64,000 nucleotides of DNA from Axinella damicornis (GCA_963931865.1 OZ007512.1:6752208-6816207); one strand, 5' to 3'; positions 22,877 to 36,200 are shown, counted from the stretch's first letter. Notes: a model not told the origin generated them from the sequence alone. Numbers and translations are program-made.

Positions 22877-23479
22877 TGAAGCCAGTCGATCACCAATGCA
22901 AACACGCTTGTTGCCATGGCATTCCGGTAGTGAACATTATAAATTATATTGGACATTCAGAACTACCCATAAATTTCATCACAATTTCGCCAATTGAATG
23001 TTTTGCACCATTCAAACTATAGAGGATACACTGATGTTCAGGAAAAGCGACGATCAATGTCTAAAAGTTCACAAAACCCATAATTATAATTGGTAGTGGG
23101 AACAACATGCAGCCCCGCCCACCACAATTTCACTAATAGCAGCTGGGCAGGGCTGCATTGTTAGTGCATAATAAGTGAAAGAGTTTTGAATCAGCAAACA
23201 AACAACTTGTAGTATGGTGGAGAAACTATACATTTGCCTCTCTAAACAGAATTAATGATCGAGGTATCCCCTGCAGCTGGTTGGTTGCCATATCTGGAGG
23301 AGCATAAACTGTTGTGATGCAGGTTTTTCAAGTTGGGGTTGCTGCAACCTAACGCTCTGATGGTATACTCCAAACTGCTTCAGAAATTCACACGGAGTAC
23401 AAAGTCGACTAAAATTATCATGATTGCATTCTGGTTTCTGCTCCTGTATGCATGGTAGGGTAAGAACACTACTATATAC

Positions 23480-23565
23480 ATCCTGCGTTATTGGCCAAGT
23501 GGCTACAGTGTTGGACTGTGGAACTAGACGTCCCAGGTTCTAGCTATAGCCCATTAAGTTGTGTA
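23480..23565 (+). other. tRNA-like sequence, possible SINE head
   Basis: 'ggccaagtggctacagtgtt' followed by 'ggactgtggaact' and 'cccaggttctagct' resembles the A box, anticodon arm and B box of a tRNA gene, with several mismatches. A mature tRNA fold is not convincing. A tRNA-derived SINE is likelier. Confidence 0.35.
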
Positions 23566-23960
23566 GCAGCCATATATGGAGAACCCCATGCAAAGGCGTG
23601 CAATCACAACATTATACTTCCCCAGATAAGGCAACCAACCTGACCAATTATTGCAATAATTGCACATGGATGGAATCGACTTGCAATAGCCAATTAGTAG
23701 CTACTATTGCTGGCATTGAGAGAGCTTCAGATTTACCCAATATCACATGACTGCACCAATGAAGATGCCACGTATTTGGGAGGCAGCCTCAACCTAGCTC
23801 ATGCATTTCCCAGTGCAATAATTGTTCCAGTTATATTTATGTGGGTCAGTTATGTAAGTGCACTTCAGGTCACACTCCTGATGTGTCAGTATTATTACCT
23901 CATGCTTTAAAGTGCTCTTGTTGTCTCTGTGCAGCACCCCAGCATACACAGAGAGTTCAC

Positions 23961-24232
23961 CCTGACTGTACACAGCCATCTGTTGCACGTTTGACACATG
24001 TACATTTGCTGCTCCATGACACACCTTTTGGCCAATCTTCCCTGCACATCACTAGTAATCAGTGTGGCATTCTGCTGTAGGTGACAGCCTCCTGCAATGC
24101 CTAGGCAGTACGCAGTACTCCTTGATATCATAGCGGCGGTCGGACAGACCTCCTCCAGGATTCCCAGACTCTTCACATCTTGGAGATGAGACGCTGCATG
24201 ATCTAGTAATCCCATGCATGCACTCCTAACAT
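23961..24232 (-). CDS. Candidate Cys-rich exon, function unknown
   Basis: The minus strand is open from a 'catgctgcag' acceptor to GTGAAC: one base short of a codon, then 90 codons. It includes TAYCLGIAGGCHLQQNATLI and MYMCQTCNRWLC. It has about eight Cys and one N-glycosylation motif, so it would suit an extracellular domain. No family recognised and no adjoining exon proven. Confidence 0.3.
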
Positions 24233-24299
24233 CTGCAGCATGCAGCAAAAGTGCACATGTACATGTACAAAGTAACGAATATCCACCCACTGCACTGAT

Positions 24300-25530
24300 A
24301 TGGCACTAAGGCACGTTGTTCCTTGCTATTGTTCCTGCGTTAATGAAACTACTCATCAACAGCAACAGCAACAGCAAGATGATCGTTACAACAGCCAAAC
24401 AATGAACTGTCCCCTCTCTGACAATCTACTCTCAAAAGTCAGCTATATAGAGGCCGGTCACCTATCTGTTCCAATCCCATACTTCAGTGCCATCTCTCAT
24501 GCTCGCTTCCACTTCCACAGTGTAGTTCCTGGAATACTTATCCCGCCACACTGTATGTTGCACCTTGGTGCGTGGCACATAGTAGTGCTGAGTGCAAACC
24601 ATCACGGTAGGTATAATTGGTACCTGCATGGAATCAAACATGCATCATTACTCTGCATGCAGTTCATGCATGGTGACTGGACAATTAAAATATTTGTACG
24701 TAGTTATGGAGCACAGCTACATTCCAACACCTCAATTCAACATTCTGTAGGAATGCGTACTGTACCTATATAATTATGTACTGGCTGATCTATTGTAATG
24801 GTGCACCGATATTCATTTTTTCCGATACTACAGATACCAGTAGATCAACCTCCAAGTACTGACCAGTACCGATACTGATACCAGATGTAGGTACTGAAGC
24901 ATCAAAATGACAACGAAAAGTACATATTAAGTAAGAATACAAGTTTGCAGAGCATTAATGTTTTCAATGCACGAGGGCAATCTATAGCGGTCGAGGGCGA
25001 GATAATGCACGAGCTGAAGGCGAGTGCATTATCCACCCAAGACTGTTATTGTTGAACAGAAACGCTAGCATGGGTTGCATGCAAACGGAACGAGAAATTT
25101 TCCATGTGTATACAACCTGAATGAGGTTGGAATGGCATGGAGAAAGGCTACATGTAGAAGGAGGAGGTGGCATGGCCTGGAGACAAGGCTAGAAGAAGGG
25201 AGGTTGGAATGGCCTCTGGATGAGAATAGCAAATTGAATGGCCATGCCTGTAGACAGTACAATTCCATAGCTTACCAAAGAGGGCATTTGCCGTGCTGAT
25301 CTCTCTTGAATACACGTTCTCATAAATCTTAACTGCAGCCAACAGCCTGATAAAGAAGAATGTGCACGGTTTGATGCAAGTCAATCTACACACATCATCA
25401 AGAGATATTGTGCTCAGCAGAGCATGTACCCCATTATGGCCTAATGCCTTAATACAGCTGCATGACGAGATAGCAAGGGCCTACCAATTTTAATACAGTA
25501 ATGAACTAGCTTTCTCGTAAAACAGTGAAC
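24300..25530. other. No supported gene
   Basis: A + strand frame at 24300-24773 with a short Gln run is open for 157 codons, but it has no recognisable domain and I do not call it. A hairpin around 'gataatgcac' lies near 25000-25030. Confidence 0.35.
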
Positions 25531-26039
25531 TTGACACACACGGGAGGGAGGGAGGGAGAGAGGGAAAGGGGGGACGGTGGGAAGGAGGTATGGAGGTATG
25601 AATGCACCTACATGTATGCTTCTTGCATGTTGATGTAATGCCATGCTTGCAATGAGTTCCCATACCCGAGTCTCCACTGATGATAGGCAAAGCGTTCCAT
25701 GAGAGTATCAGCGTCCGGAAACTTCCCAAGACCAAAACAAAAGTGGCGTCCATCCCAGATTGTATTGTATTGTATATTGTATAAATGTTCTTTTAACAGG
25801 GTTGCTACTCAGCGAGCTGGTTTTCAGCAGCGCCCTGCATGTGTACAAATTACAAGCAAGAAATGCAACAAGAATAAAAGGGGCAGCAACAAAAGGAAAC
25901 AACTTTACATTACAGAGAAAACACAAGGCAAACATAACAAGCTACAATTATTGGTGCACAAAACAAATGAAAAGAGAGACAAAATGAAACAAGTATTATC
26001 ATAAGTAGTGAGATGACACGATAGTGCTTCACAGAATTC

Positions 26040-26215
26040 TTACATCAGTAGGTAGAAGGGAAGGAGAGGTTAAGGTGGGAGGGAGAGGTGGGGGAAGGTG
26101 GAGGGAGAAGGGGGAGGAAGGGGAGAGGAGGACAGGAGGGGGACAAGAGGAGGAGGAAGCGGAGAGAGAATGGGCGAGGAGAGGAGATGAAGGGAGAGGG
26201 AGAGGAGGATAAGAT
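26040..26215. repeat. Purine-rich GGGAGAGG tract
   Basis: About 170 bp almost entirely of A and G on the + strand. It lies next to the following minisatellite. Confidence 0.8.
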
Positions 26216-26240
26216 GGGTGTCAAATTAGGATATACAGAT

Positions 26241-26520
26241 GGAGTACCTCACAAGTGTCAGTGAGTCAGCTGATCACATGACCTACCTCACAGAGAGTCA
26301 GGGGGTCAACTGATCACATGACCTACTTCACAGAATGTGTCAGTGAGTCAGCTGATCACATGACCTACCTCACAGAATGTCAGTGAGTCAGCTGATCACA
26401 TGACCTACCTCACAGAGAGTGTCAGTGAGCCAGATGATCACATGACCTACCTCACAGAGACTGTCAGTGAGCCAGATGATCACATGACCTACCTCACAGA
26501 GAGTGTCAGTGAGTTGGTGT
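26241..26520. repeat. About 41-bp minisatellite, 7 copies
   Basis: The unit contains 'gatcacatgacctacctcac' followed by 'agtgtcagtgagtcagct'. Copies vary by small length differences. Confidence 0.85.
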
Positions 26521-28130
26521 TGGTTAACCCTTTAAACCCGATAGTACACTTTTGTGTACAATTTAGTAGTGTGAACTTCTAAGGCTTCTGTTTGTCGGGC
26601 AACGACGTCAAACGGCTTTATGCCGCTCCAGCTGATTGGTAAGTACTCTCCCGCTCTGTAAATACCGTAGTAAAGGCATGCTAAGATGTTGAGCGTTGTT
26701 GTGGGCAGCTGTTTGAGCAGCGCTGAGTCGGCCATTGATGGCCGTTCAAAGAGTACGAATAAAAAGGCTTATTCCGCCTTCGTTCTGTGGTTACCTGAAG
26801 TAGCGCTCACTTCGTGAGTCACTATTGGTCTCCCCCATCCAGCAGCAGAGTAAGCAGCAGCAGACTTCAGCTTCTTCCAAGAAAATGACCGCTTTAGTTC
26901 AGCATCTCAAACGTCGGCCCCGCACGCAACTAACTTAGTATTTCGCCCCGCCCAGTTCAACCCACTCTTTCCTGTCTAGATAAACTGTGAAAGTGTCATT
27001 AGTAATGACCACCCGGGGCATCCCCCCGAGCTTAGCCTACCAGCAAGTAGTTCTAGTGTGGTTTTACTGCAGCCAAATAGACCACAGTGGTGAGTAGTGT
27101 AAACCTATAATCTATTTCAGGTGTTAAAGAGTTAAGCTATCTCGCAGGAGGTAGGTCCCATCAGATACATGTATCTCTGTGGACATGAGCATGCTCTCTG
27201 CGATGTGTCGCGATATGACTGGGTGGTACCACCTGAGAGAGAGAGAGTGTGTGAGTGTGTGGGTGTGTGAGAGTGTGTGGGTGTGTGAGTGTGAGTGTGT
27301 GTAAGCATTAACATTGTGTGTGTGTTCAGTTATCAGGATGGGCTCTCGTGGCACCTTCGTGCATTGTACTGCAAGTTCCAGATGTATGAGAATGGATGCT
27401 GCAGAGAGACGTTATCTGGTGAAGGTTGGTCACCACCTATCGACAGCACGTCTGTCAACAGGTCAGTGCCTTCTGCAGTCACAGTGTAGCTCTGGCACCG
27501 TGCACCGTACCAATTTATGTCTGCAGTAAGCATGTGAATTGGACACCACCTGAGATGTTTCTGCACGCAATCTTGGGATGGAACTTACCACCAAACCTAC
27601 AGCCAGTGTGTCTCACTGTAACGCCCTCAAGTGCCGTTCGGGGAAGTGCGACTCAGCCATGACTCCACATGGCTGCTTACTACGTCGACAGCTGCTGGGG
27701 TCTCTTGGCCATTTTACTACTACCTAGCTGCTACTGGCAGGGCAGGCATTTTGACCGTCAGGCAAGGCCTGTGCCCTGCTAGGCCCTGCCGTAGATACGC
27801 CACTGGGGTCAACCTTGCATCCACATTAATGTCAAAACCTCAATAGAATACCTTCAAAAGCTATGCAGGACTTCAAAACAATCTACACTCGACAGTTGAA
27901 TGGAAAAAGCATTCAGTCCTACATGTAATGGCGGAATGCTGACCTCACCCTCATTCCAAAGCTTCAGAAGGAGCATGCCAAGTTCACAGAATCGCCTCCA
28001 ACTATCGTCGCCTCTTAGATCTTCACGCACCAGCCACTGCAGCCGTGACCTTTGAACCGCGGAGGCGCGCGCAACCGGAAGCGGGTTTAAATACTGAATT
28101 TGTAGCAAGTTTTGGCGGGAAGTCGGGATG
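26521..28130. other. No supported gene
   Basis: Contains a GT-rich microsatellite near 27230-27330. A short open segment near 27334-27424 (DGLSWHLRALYCKFQMYENG) has an acceptor-like border but no other support. Confidence 0.35.
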
Positions 28131-28365
28131 GCACACTCGTTAAGCACTTGCTTTGCAGCCTGGGGGTTGAGTGTTCGCCTCCCCAATAACCGAGTACGAG
28201 TCTGGGCCACTCCGTACATACCGGTTCTCGACTTCCCCGCCTAGCAGCTTGAGTACGCCGGTTCCCATCTGACCACCGAAGCTAAAGGTGTTCTGGTAGA
28301 AAGCAGGTTAGCCTCCTGTGATTCCAGACACGCCTATCCAACGCTCCTGAGGCTTACACTTCGGT
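28125..28365 (+). other. Possible tRNA-derived SINE
   Basis: 'gggatggcacactcgttaag' followed by 'cacttgctttgcagcctggg' and 'ggttgagtgttcgcctcccc' is spaced like A-box, anticodon-arm and B-box segments, then an unrelated tail. Low certainty. Confidence 0.3.
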
Positions 28366-28600
28366 ACGTGTCTGACCTGTCACGGAGGGATGGGTTGTTG
28401 CTAGGTTGTATTTTTTTCTTTCTTTTTCCCCCCTTTCTTTTTTTCTTTTGGGTGTGTGTTCATTCAGGGCTGCTAGAAGTTCATAGGCTTATTCTCTTTT
28501 TTTTCCCTTTACTTTTTCCCCCTTTTGGGGGTGTGTTCATTCGGGGCTGCTCACATTGCAATAATTAAATTAATTCACGGCTTATATTTATCGACACATG

Positions 28601-28666
28601 CATATCCCCCCCCCCCCCCCCCCCCCCCCCCACCACCACCACCACCACCACCACCACCACCACCAC
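28601..28666. repeat. Poly-C followed by (CAC)n
   Basis: A run of about 25 C passes into about 12 CAC units. Lengths may be unreliable. Confidence 0.9.
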
Positions 28667-29576
28667 CCCGCTATAAACAGTTACTGTAGACAGCTGTTCG
28701 GGTGTTCACACTATAGGAGATTTTCTATTCGGCTATAGCACGTTTACTCACATGCACTGATCATGCTTTACGGGTTGGCGCGGGGGCTCTCCATGTGTGT
28801 GGGCTCAACTATATCTGGCCCATGGGGAGTAAACACTGCACCTAATTCTCACTGCAGCAGTCATCACCTGAAGTGCATATTATAATGTACATTCATGATG
28901 AGAGTTGCATGCAATTGCAACTGCATGTTCCATATTCTCTACGTGCACTCACTCCAGCTCGGCACCCTGGCCTCGTTCCCAGGCTCGATCCCCCCCGTGC
29001 ATGTGGTGAAGAAAATATGGCGTGCGCAGGGGGAGGTGCCTGGGAACAAGGCTAGTGACCATCCACTTGGACCACCTTTGACCATGCACCCAAAGTTATC
29101 ACCATATAATATTATATGGTTGACCCAAACATTTATGTAGTGGAAGTCATGTGATATGCATGATTGAAGTTTGTGGTGTCAGTTGCTGGGTGATATGATC
29201 AGAATTGCTACTGCAACGGTCAGAATACCCCTCAGCAGAACCGCCAGCCTGGGAGAGAGGCAGATCAGAGCGGTCAATGTGGTTCACAGCGTTCAATCGG
29301 TAGGAGGCTAGGAGTGGGATATGAAGCTGGGATTTGCACCATCGTGATGAGCATAAATGGAGCATTCCAATGATGTCCATTTTGCTGTCGGTTGAATTTT
29401 GACCCAAACTCACAAAAATCCATGGGTTATAAGCCTTTGGCTGACTGTGATTTTTGACAAAAATGTGACCGAGATAAAAGTCACTTTAGGACATCATTTG
29501 AAAGCGCTGACCACAATGGCACAATCCCCAGCTTCACATCACATTCACATACCGAGTGCAACGTTTTCTTCTAAGT
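28667..29576. other. No gene seen up to the assembly gap
   Basis: A small foldback-family pair lies at about 28968-29054 (TGGCCTCGTTCCCAGGC...CCTGGGAACAAGGCTA). No exon recognised. Confidence 0.4.
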
Positions 29577-29776
29577 NNNNNNNNNNNNNNNNNNNNNNNN
29601 NNNNNNNNNNNNNNNNNNNNNNNNNNNNNNNNNNNNNNNNNNNNNNNNNNNNNNNNNNNNNNNNNNNNNNNNNNNNNNNNNNNNNNNNNNNNNNNNNNNN
29701 NNNNNNNNNNNNNNNNNNNNNNNNNNNNNNNNNNNNNNNNNNNNNNNNNNNNNNNNNNNNNNNNNNNNNNNNNNNN
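29577..29776. other. Assembly gap (200 N)
   Basis: Exactly 200 N, so a scaffold join of unknown true size. The 5' untranslated exon of the gene starting at 30114 could lie here or further upstream. Confidence 1.
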
Positions 29777-30113
29777 CAGCTGCTTTCCTTTGACATTGCA
29801 CACGACGGCTTGACGTCCTTACATGGCAGTACCAGTTCTCGGTCCCAGACCCCCTCTTATGTAAAGTGGTATATGGTTTGGCTTGCCTCATACCCATGCC
29901 TTCTCACCCAAGCATATACGTATGCTGCTAGCAGTACCAGTGAAAAACACTGGTACGAGGCTAGGATTAGACTAGTTGAGTAGGGCTCACTGCAGACTAG
30001 TACTTTACTATAGCAAAAGCTGCTTTACTTTAATGTTACTTTCTATGGCTTGACAAACATACACACACACTACCTCTCACACACTCACGTGCACACATCC
30101 TCACTTTCTACAG

Positions 30114-30285
30114 ATGCCGATCAGTGCGGAACAATGGCGTGCTGCCGTGGGCGCAGCTAATGCCTCACGTCGGCCCTGCCAACCTAAGCACAGGTTGCCG
30201 TGGGACGTGTTCATGCTCATTATCACAGCTCTACTGGTGTCCACACTGCTGCCTGGAGGTGGTGGGAGGGGAACAGGGAGCAGAA
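30114..30285 (+). CDS. Exon 1: leader with hydrophobic helix
   Basis: Encodes residues 1-57, starting MPISAEQWRAAVG. A basic stretch (SRRPCQPKHR) is followed by a hydrophobic run VFMLIITALLVSTLL that could act as a signal-anchor, then a Gly-rich end. It ends with one base (A) that pairs with TG of exon 2 to give Met58. The donor motif 'agcagaagtgagt' is repeated 200 bp on (near 30483), which could allow a longer alternative first exon only if stops between them are avoided. Confidence 0.75.
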
Positions 30286-33200
30286 GTGAGTTCTGGAATA
30301 ATTATGGTGAATATGGTCAGAGGTGGTCAGATGTGTTGGGATGGAATACTGCAGCCTACACTTCCAACTTCTGTCCTAAAGCAACACATTACAGTGCAGT
30401 ATCAGCCTGTGATGTGATATTGCATGAGTCAGGATTTGAAGTTGTATGGTATAGTGACACAACTTTGTGTAATCTTTTAGAGAGCAGAAGTGAGTACTGG
30501 AATAGTGTCTAGTGGTAGAACAGGGAGGCAGCTGCGACTAAGAAATGCCGACAACATTATACCTTGGCCTACTGAAAACAATATTGAAATCGAGGTGTGG
30601 TGTAGTTCGATAATTTGGACAGAGAGAAAAACCTTGCTTTTCAAAGCCTACTCTCATCTGTGAGGTACGTATGTACAAGTACTAATATGTTGCATTAAAA
30701 GACTGAAAGTGTTCCTATTTCACTCAAACTGTTCATATTAGTGACCACTGACTGACATACTGACAGACACAGCAATCACTCTACCCCTTGCTGTGCATGC
30801 TCATCCACAGGGTAATTATAATTGCCATGTTGTAACTATTAGTGGGCACAGTAGGTAGTGTAGCAGTGTTTCCTATGAATACGGCCATAACACTGTCACC
30901 ATCACAGAGGGGCAGCACCTGTAAACTTGTGACATCATGCCAAAATCATCAGTACAGCAATTATTTGTCGGATCTGTGACGAGCTGTTGGCCAAATCTAA
31001 TTCACATTACATCATTTCATTGGACGAATTAGATCACTCAAACTGAACTCAGAGCAGAGAATTGAGCATCGTACCGATTGTGTTTCACATGGTTCAGCAG
31101 AATACTGAGCATAATAGGACAGCAGTGCTGACACAGCACATTCAGATACATGTTAAATCACAGATGCTTGCATGCCTGCTATCTTATGAATATTATCTGC
31201 CCTACTCTCCCCGGCACCTGAGCCCCATGGACAGTTCCAACATCTATGTATGTCAGTAGCTACAGGGAAATTGACTAGCCTCATTCCCAGACTCCATACT
31301 CAGCATACACAGAATGCAAGGAATTGTAACAGTGACAATAGCTGATAGCCTGGGAACGAGGCTGAGATGTGGTCAGGTGTATCCCACAATTGTAACCAGT
31401 TCTGTGTCTGGGTGCTCAGAGCTACAACCAGAATAATGAGGGGGACTTCCCTTTCACACTGTATTTACTACGTACCCACCTGTGATATTAGTCTCCTCTC
31501 CCTCCTCTCCAGTGTCCAGGGGGAGGGGTGGTGGTGGGACTGGGGGGGAGCTGGCACCCTCCCTCCTCATTGCTCCCCGGAGGAGACTACTGCTCCTAGT
31601 GGCTGGAGACGTAGAGACAAACCCAGGACCTGGTTATGGTGAGTAACATAACACTGTAAGGATGCGTATACCAGGAAATTTATGGTGGTCATTATTTTTG
31701 GCGAAATGGACTGCAATGGCTCGGTACAAAATTTGGTGATTGGATGTAGCCTCATTCCCAGTACTACCCCGTTTTTTCTGTTCTTCAGTTTCCGTTGACA
31801 ATAATACACGGTTCCTCATCCGTGTATTATTGTCAACGGAAACCGAAGAACAGAAAAAACGGGGTAGGCCTGGGAACAAGGCTAGATTGGATGTATGACA
31901 TGAGATTGAGAAGGCAAGCCCAGGATGCTGACAATGTAATGAAATGGACAGTGGTGTCCGTTGCCATCATGTTTTCAGCAGCCCCACGATCAGCGAACAA
32001 CTAGTCCGTAAGAAGTAAAGAGGTCAGCAATGCCCAGGATGTGTTCACTGGCAGTGATGCATGGGGCTACTACCTATGAGGTTATGACCTATGTATACAT
32101 TCATCGAGCAGCCTGTATGTATGTGGTGCACCATCAGTGAAGTAGTAGGAGCTTCTCCACAGACATTTCTCAGCGAGGTTTGAAGGTACTTTGGGTAATT
32201 TCAAGGTGATCTTGCCGTGCTGTGTGCATCTGCATGGCCAGCCACTTTAATTTGGTGGTTTACTTATGAATTGCCAAGTCGCCAAATTGAAACAATCGCC
32301 AAATTTCCGGTATACGGTAGTTCACACCACTGAGTGTGGTTTCACACCCAGTATATTACAGTGAATTGTTTACATTAATTGAACTCACAATGTAAATGGG
32401 AATCCCAGGTCAGTGTAGTATGCTAACAATACCACCTGGCTAAATATATTAGCCTAGTACTCTATATGATTACAGTCTTTTTGCAACAAAATCACCAAAC
32501 ATATACCATGGATGCTTGTCAGAGATCAACTGCATACTTTGGCCTAGCTAGTTGGGCCTCATCATCAGTGCTAGTGTGCCTGTGGCATTGTTCACATGTA
32601 ACATTACCATGGCAACACACCTGGTACATCATCCTGGTATTGTTTGGTACATGATGTGGATGCTCACCTAATTGCATGCAGACAGATCAATGTTTGGCCT
32701 GGTTGAATCTCATTAGGTGGTGTAGTACTGAGCTGGCCAGCAGCTCCAGCATCAGAATTACTCAGAGGATCTGGGCTCACAAACCACCTCATGATTGAAA
32801 TCATGATGGGTTCTGGAGGGATAGTTCCAAGCTTTCAGAAATATATCAGTGGGATTCTTTAAGACATGACACACAATGAATATTCACTTACATGCATACA
32901 CGGCTCACTTTGTCTCTCAACACATGCTGTGGCTTAAACTGCAGAGGAAAACATTCTACGGAAGGAAGACAGAGAGATAAAATAATTTGTAACTTCAACT
33001 GAGAATAAGCTCACACAATTGGCGGCTCGATTACAGAACTAAAATGCAAGGTAGCAACTCCAACTAGAAACGAGGCCTCAACAAGCAACCGAGTGAATAA
33101 GTCCTCCTAGCTTCTGTTGTACCTGAAGGAGGCATTTTATAGCAGTTTAGTCAGTAATGTCCACTCCACATTCCAGTCCCACATTCCAGTCCCACATTCC

Positions 33201-36200
33201 AATCACACATTCCAGTCCCACATTCCAGTCTCACATTCCAGTCCCACATTCCAGTCTCACATTCCAGTCCCACAATCCAGTCCAGTGATCAGAGACACCC
33301 AATACTGCATGAGGGCACAGCACATGGCTTCACCTCGTGCACTATTATCCTCTCAACCACATCCTCATGCAACGTTTCACATAATGCATGAGTGTATGTG
33401 GTACTCTATTCATTCTGGTACTGAGAACTGTGCTATATTTTCCATGTAGCACTGTTGACGTGTAGCATTCATAACATTGCTATAAAATTTAAGGCTACAT
33501 GTAGGTACAAGAGTGGTCTGCCCCCCCCCCCCCCCCCCCCCCCCCCATTTGTAGGGTACCAGTATGTCTCCTATAACACATTGTATATTTGTGCAATCAT
33601 GCAATTTCTAATCCTTGATTTGGATTTTGGCCTTCAATGTTGTGTGTACTGATGCACATTGTAGAGTTAAAGTGATGGCTACTCTTGTACCTTCACTTTG
33701 CTTTAGGTTACTTGCATGCCTCGGATCTGGACGTGCTGGTGGAGGAGCTGTCTCCACTCCACAACAGGTGGGAGGAACTGGCTCATGCCCTACCACACTC
33801 ACTGGACCTGGAGGCCATCAGAGCCCACAGTCACTCTGGGAATGGGCTTCACGAGACACTGAGGAGGTGGTTGGATACTACATTTCCTCCTCGACATTGG
33901 GGTTACGTTATTCTTGCCCTCAGGAAGGTTGGCGAGGATTATGTAGCCAACAAACTGAAAGTAAAGTATGGTGAGTTAGCAACTACAGTGGCATCACTGA
34001 CACTGTTAGCATGTGGTAGCATGGGTAACTGTGGTGTGGAACTTTTTTGGCTGGGAAGAGTGTAATAGCACTCAGCTTCACCTTGCACTTCTTCACACTT
34101 CACAACTGAAGACTTGTGCAAGTATTCCCAAACACAACAGCTATTACCTAGCCTTCTTCCCAGACCCTCCCCCAGTGGGAAAAAGAATTGTTGTGCTGAT
34201 GGCAAACATCTGGGAGGTCTCCGCATTGTGCTTACTAGGCTATTAGTTGACATGTTGTAGGTACTCTACAAGACTTGTGGAGCACTTGAGCTAAGCTAGC
34301 CTCGTTCCCAGGCCGTCTGCCAGTCGCACGCGCACCGCATACGTGACCTTTGAACCCTTGTCAGATAGCTGGCAGAAGGCGCTAGGCCTGGTACCACTCC
34401 TACGTCATTTACAAGTTAAGTGGACACGGTTGTGACGTAGGTGGACACGGTTTCATGTAAAATGGCGGCGTGGCAGACGTTCACGGGCTAACTGCAGGTT
34501 TCCTAGCGAGTTATTGTTGGCTTTTACGCTACCGTGGTGGACTACTGGAGGCGTCAGGTAAGGAACTCCTTGTTGTACGGTTGTAGTAGCCTAGGTAACT
34601 ACAATAGCTTACATCTACAGTAGCTTACCAAGCGCTTGGTAAGACTTACGCCTGAGTAGTCAAACGTTAGTGCATGCTGTATTGCCGTTAGCGCTGAGTT
34701 GGCATCAAGTTGCTGTCTTCGTGGTATCAATATAAACTCGAAAGCATACGTGTAGTCGAGTTGCTTCATAACCGTGTCCACTTTGCTTGTAAATGACGTA
34801 GGAGTGGTACCAGGCCTTCTGCCAGCTATCTGACAAGGGTTCAAAGGTCACGTATGCGGTGCGCGCGCGACTGGCAGACGGCCTGGGAACGAGGCTAGAG
34901 CTAAGCAGCTGTTATGCTAACACCATTCCTTCAGTGGTTTCCACAAGTGGCTTGTTCTGATAGACCCAGCTGGAGGAGGTGCCATGCAGAACTAGTCAAC
35001 AGTGAGATCACAGAAGGAATGTGGTCTAACTGGCTTGTACTATCACCTGTGGCTGGCCCTGTCATAGTCAGCCTCATTCCCAGGCCACCTATGACACAAG
35101 CTGGGAGTGGAAGTCTAGGCTGTAGTGCTATTACGTAACAACCAGAATCTCCCTCACAAATGCAAAATCAACAGGACGTACTACTTTTTCTATATTTACG
35201 AGGGGCAACCGCACTCCTGGTAGCCGTTGCAACGCCGGCTGCGACTCGCCGTAGCGAAAGCTAAGTATCGCAGTTATTCCCAATTAACGCACATGCCACG
35301 TGGCGACCACGCTCAGTCGAAAGCAAGCAATGGCGACCAAAAGGAAGACACGAAATTATAACAGCACTTACAACCTTGCCAGCACGGTGAGTTTCGGTAT
35401 GTAACCGTCAGTGAACAACAGCGATTACGGCTGTGCCGTCAGAATCTTTGTGGGCCCTTCGTATGACTGTACTGGCAACCAACGTCGAAGAGAACGATCG
35501 AGCAATGGCGGCCGACGGCACGTCAAAAGCGCTTGTATCTCCATCACCAAGGTGAGTTTCGCCACAATTATTGTGTGGTTGTGTCACTGCATGATAGTGA
35601 TCACGATGGTGTAGTCAGAATCTCTGTAGACCTTTCCTGCGTGCTGTGAGGTTTGATTATTTATTTAGATTATTTACGCGGCACAATTTTCTCTATACCA
35701 GGAGTGTAACAAGTCATGTGCATGCATGACTGCTCACAACTTTTGATCGTATCAAGAACACTTGATGAACCTCAGACGTACTCTCTGACCCCACACACCT
35801 TGGGATCAGGGTCACTATTGACTGATCTACTGACTGATAGTGTAATAGTGTCAGTGGTGTAGCCAGGATGTGGAAATCGTCCAGGCACAGCATGTGTATG
35901 GGCATGGGGAGTCTGTTCAGCTTCTGCATAAAACACAGAAGTACAAAACACAAGCTCAGTGTAGGTAGGTAGGCCTGAGTTTGGCTACGATGTACCATAA
36001 CTACATTTGTAGCCTCATTCCCAAGTCTCCTCCTTCGGGAGAGCCTGGGAACGAGGCTACTAGATTGTTCGTGTGGCACTAATTTCACACAGTGTTGCAA
36101 CTATGAGTGATAAACGAATACAATGTATTTACGTGGGTCGCTGGTACTCTACGTCACAGTGAAAATTCCACTAAACAACACTGTTGACACGTGTGACTGA

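Noticed and set aside
23480..23565. Functional tRNA gene
   Set aside because: The box-like motifs are imperfect and I could not form a convincing acceptor stem; listed only as a possible SINE.
24300..24773. 157-codon + strand frame with a Gln run
   Set aside because: No domain, no splice partners and an ordinary length for a chance frame in 64 kb.
27124..27354. His/Thr-rich minus-strand frames
   Set aside because: They are a GT/AC microsatellite read as protein.
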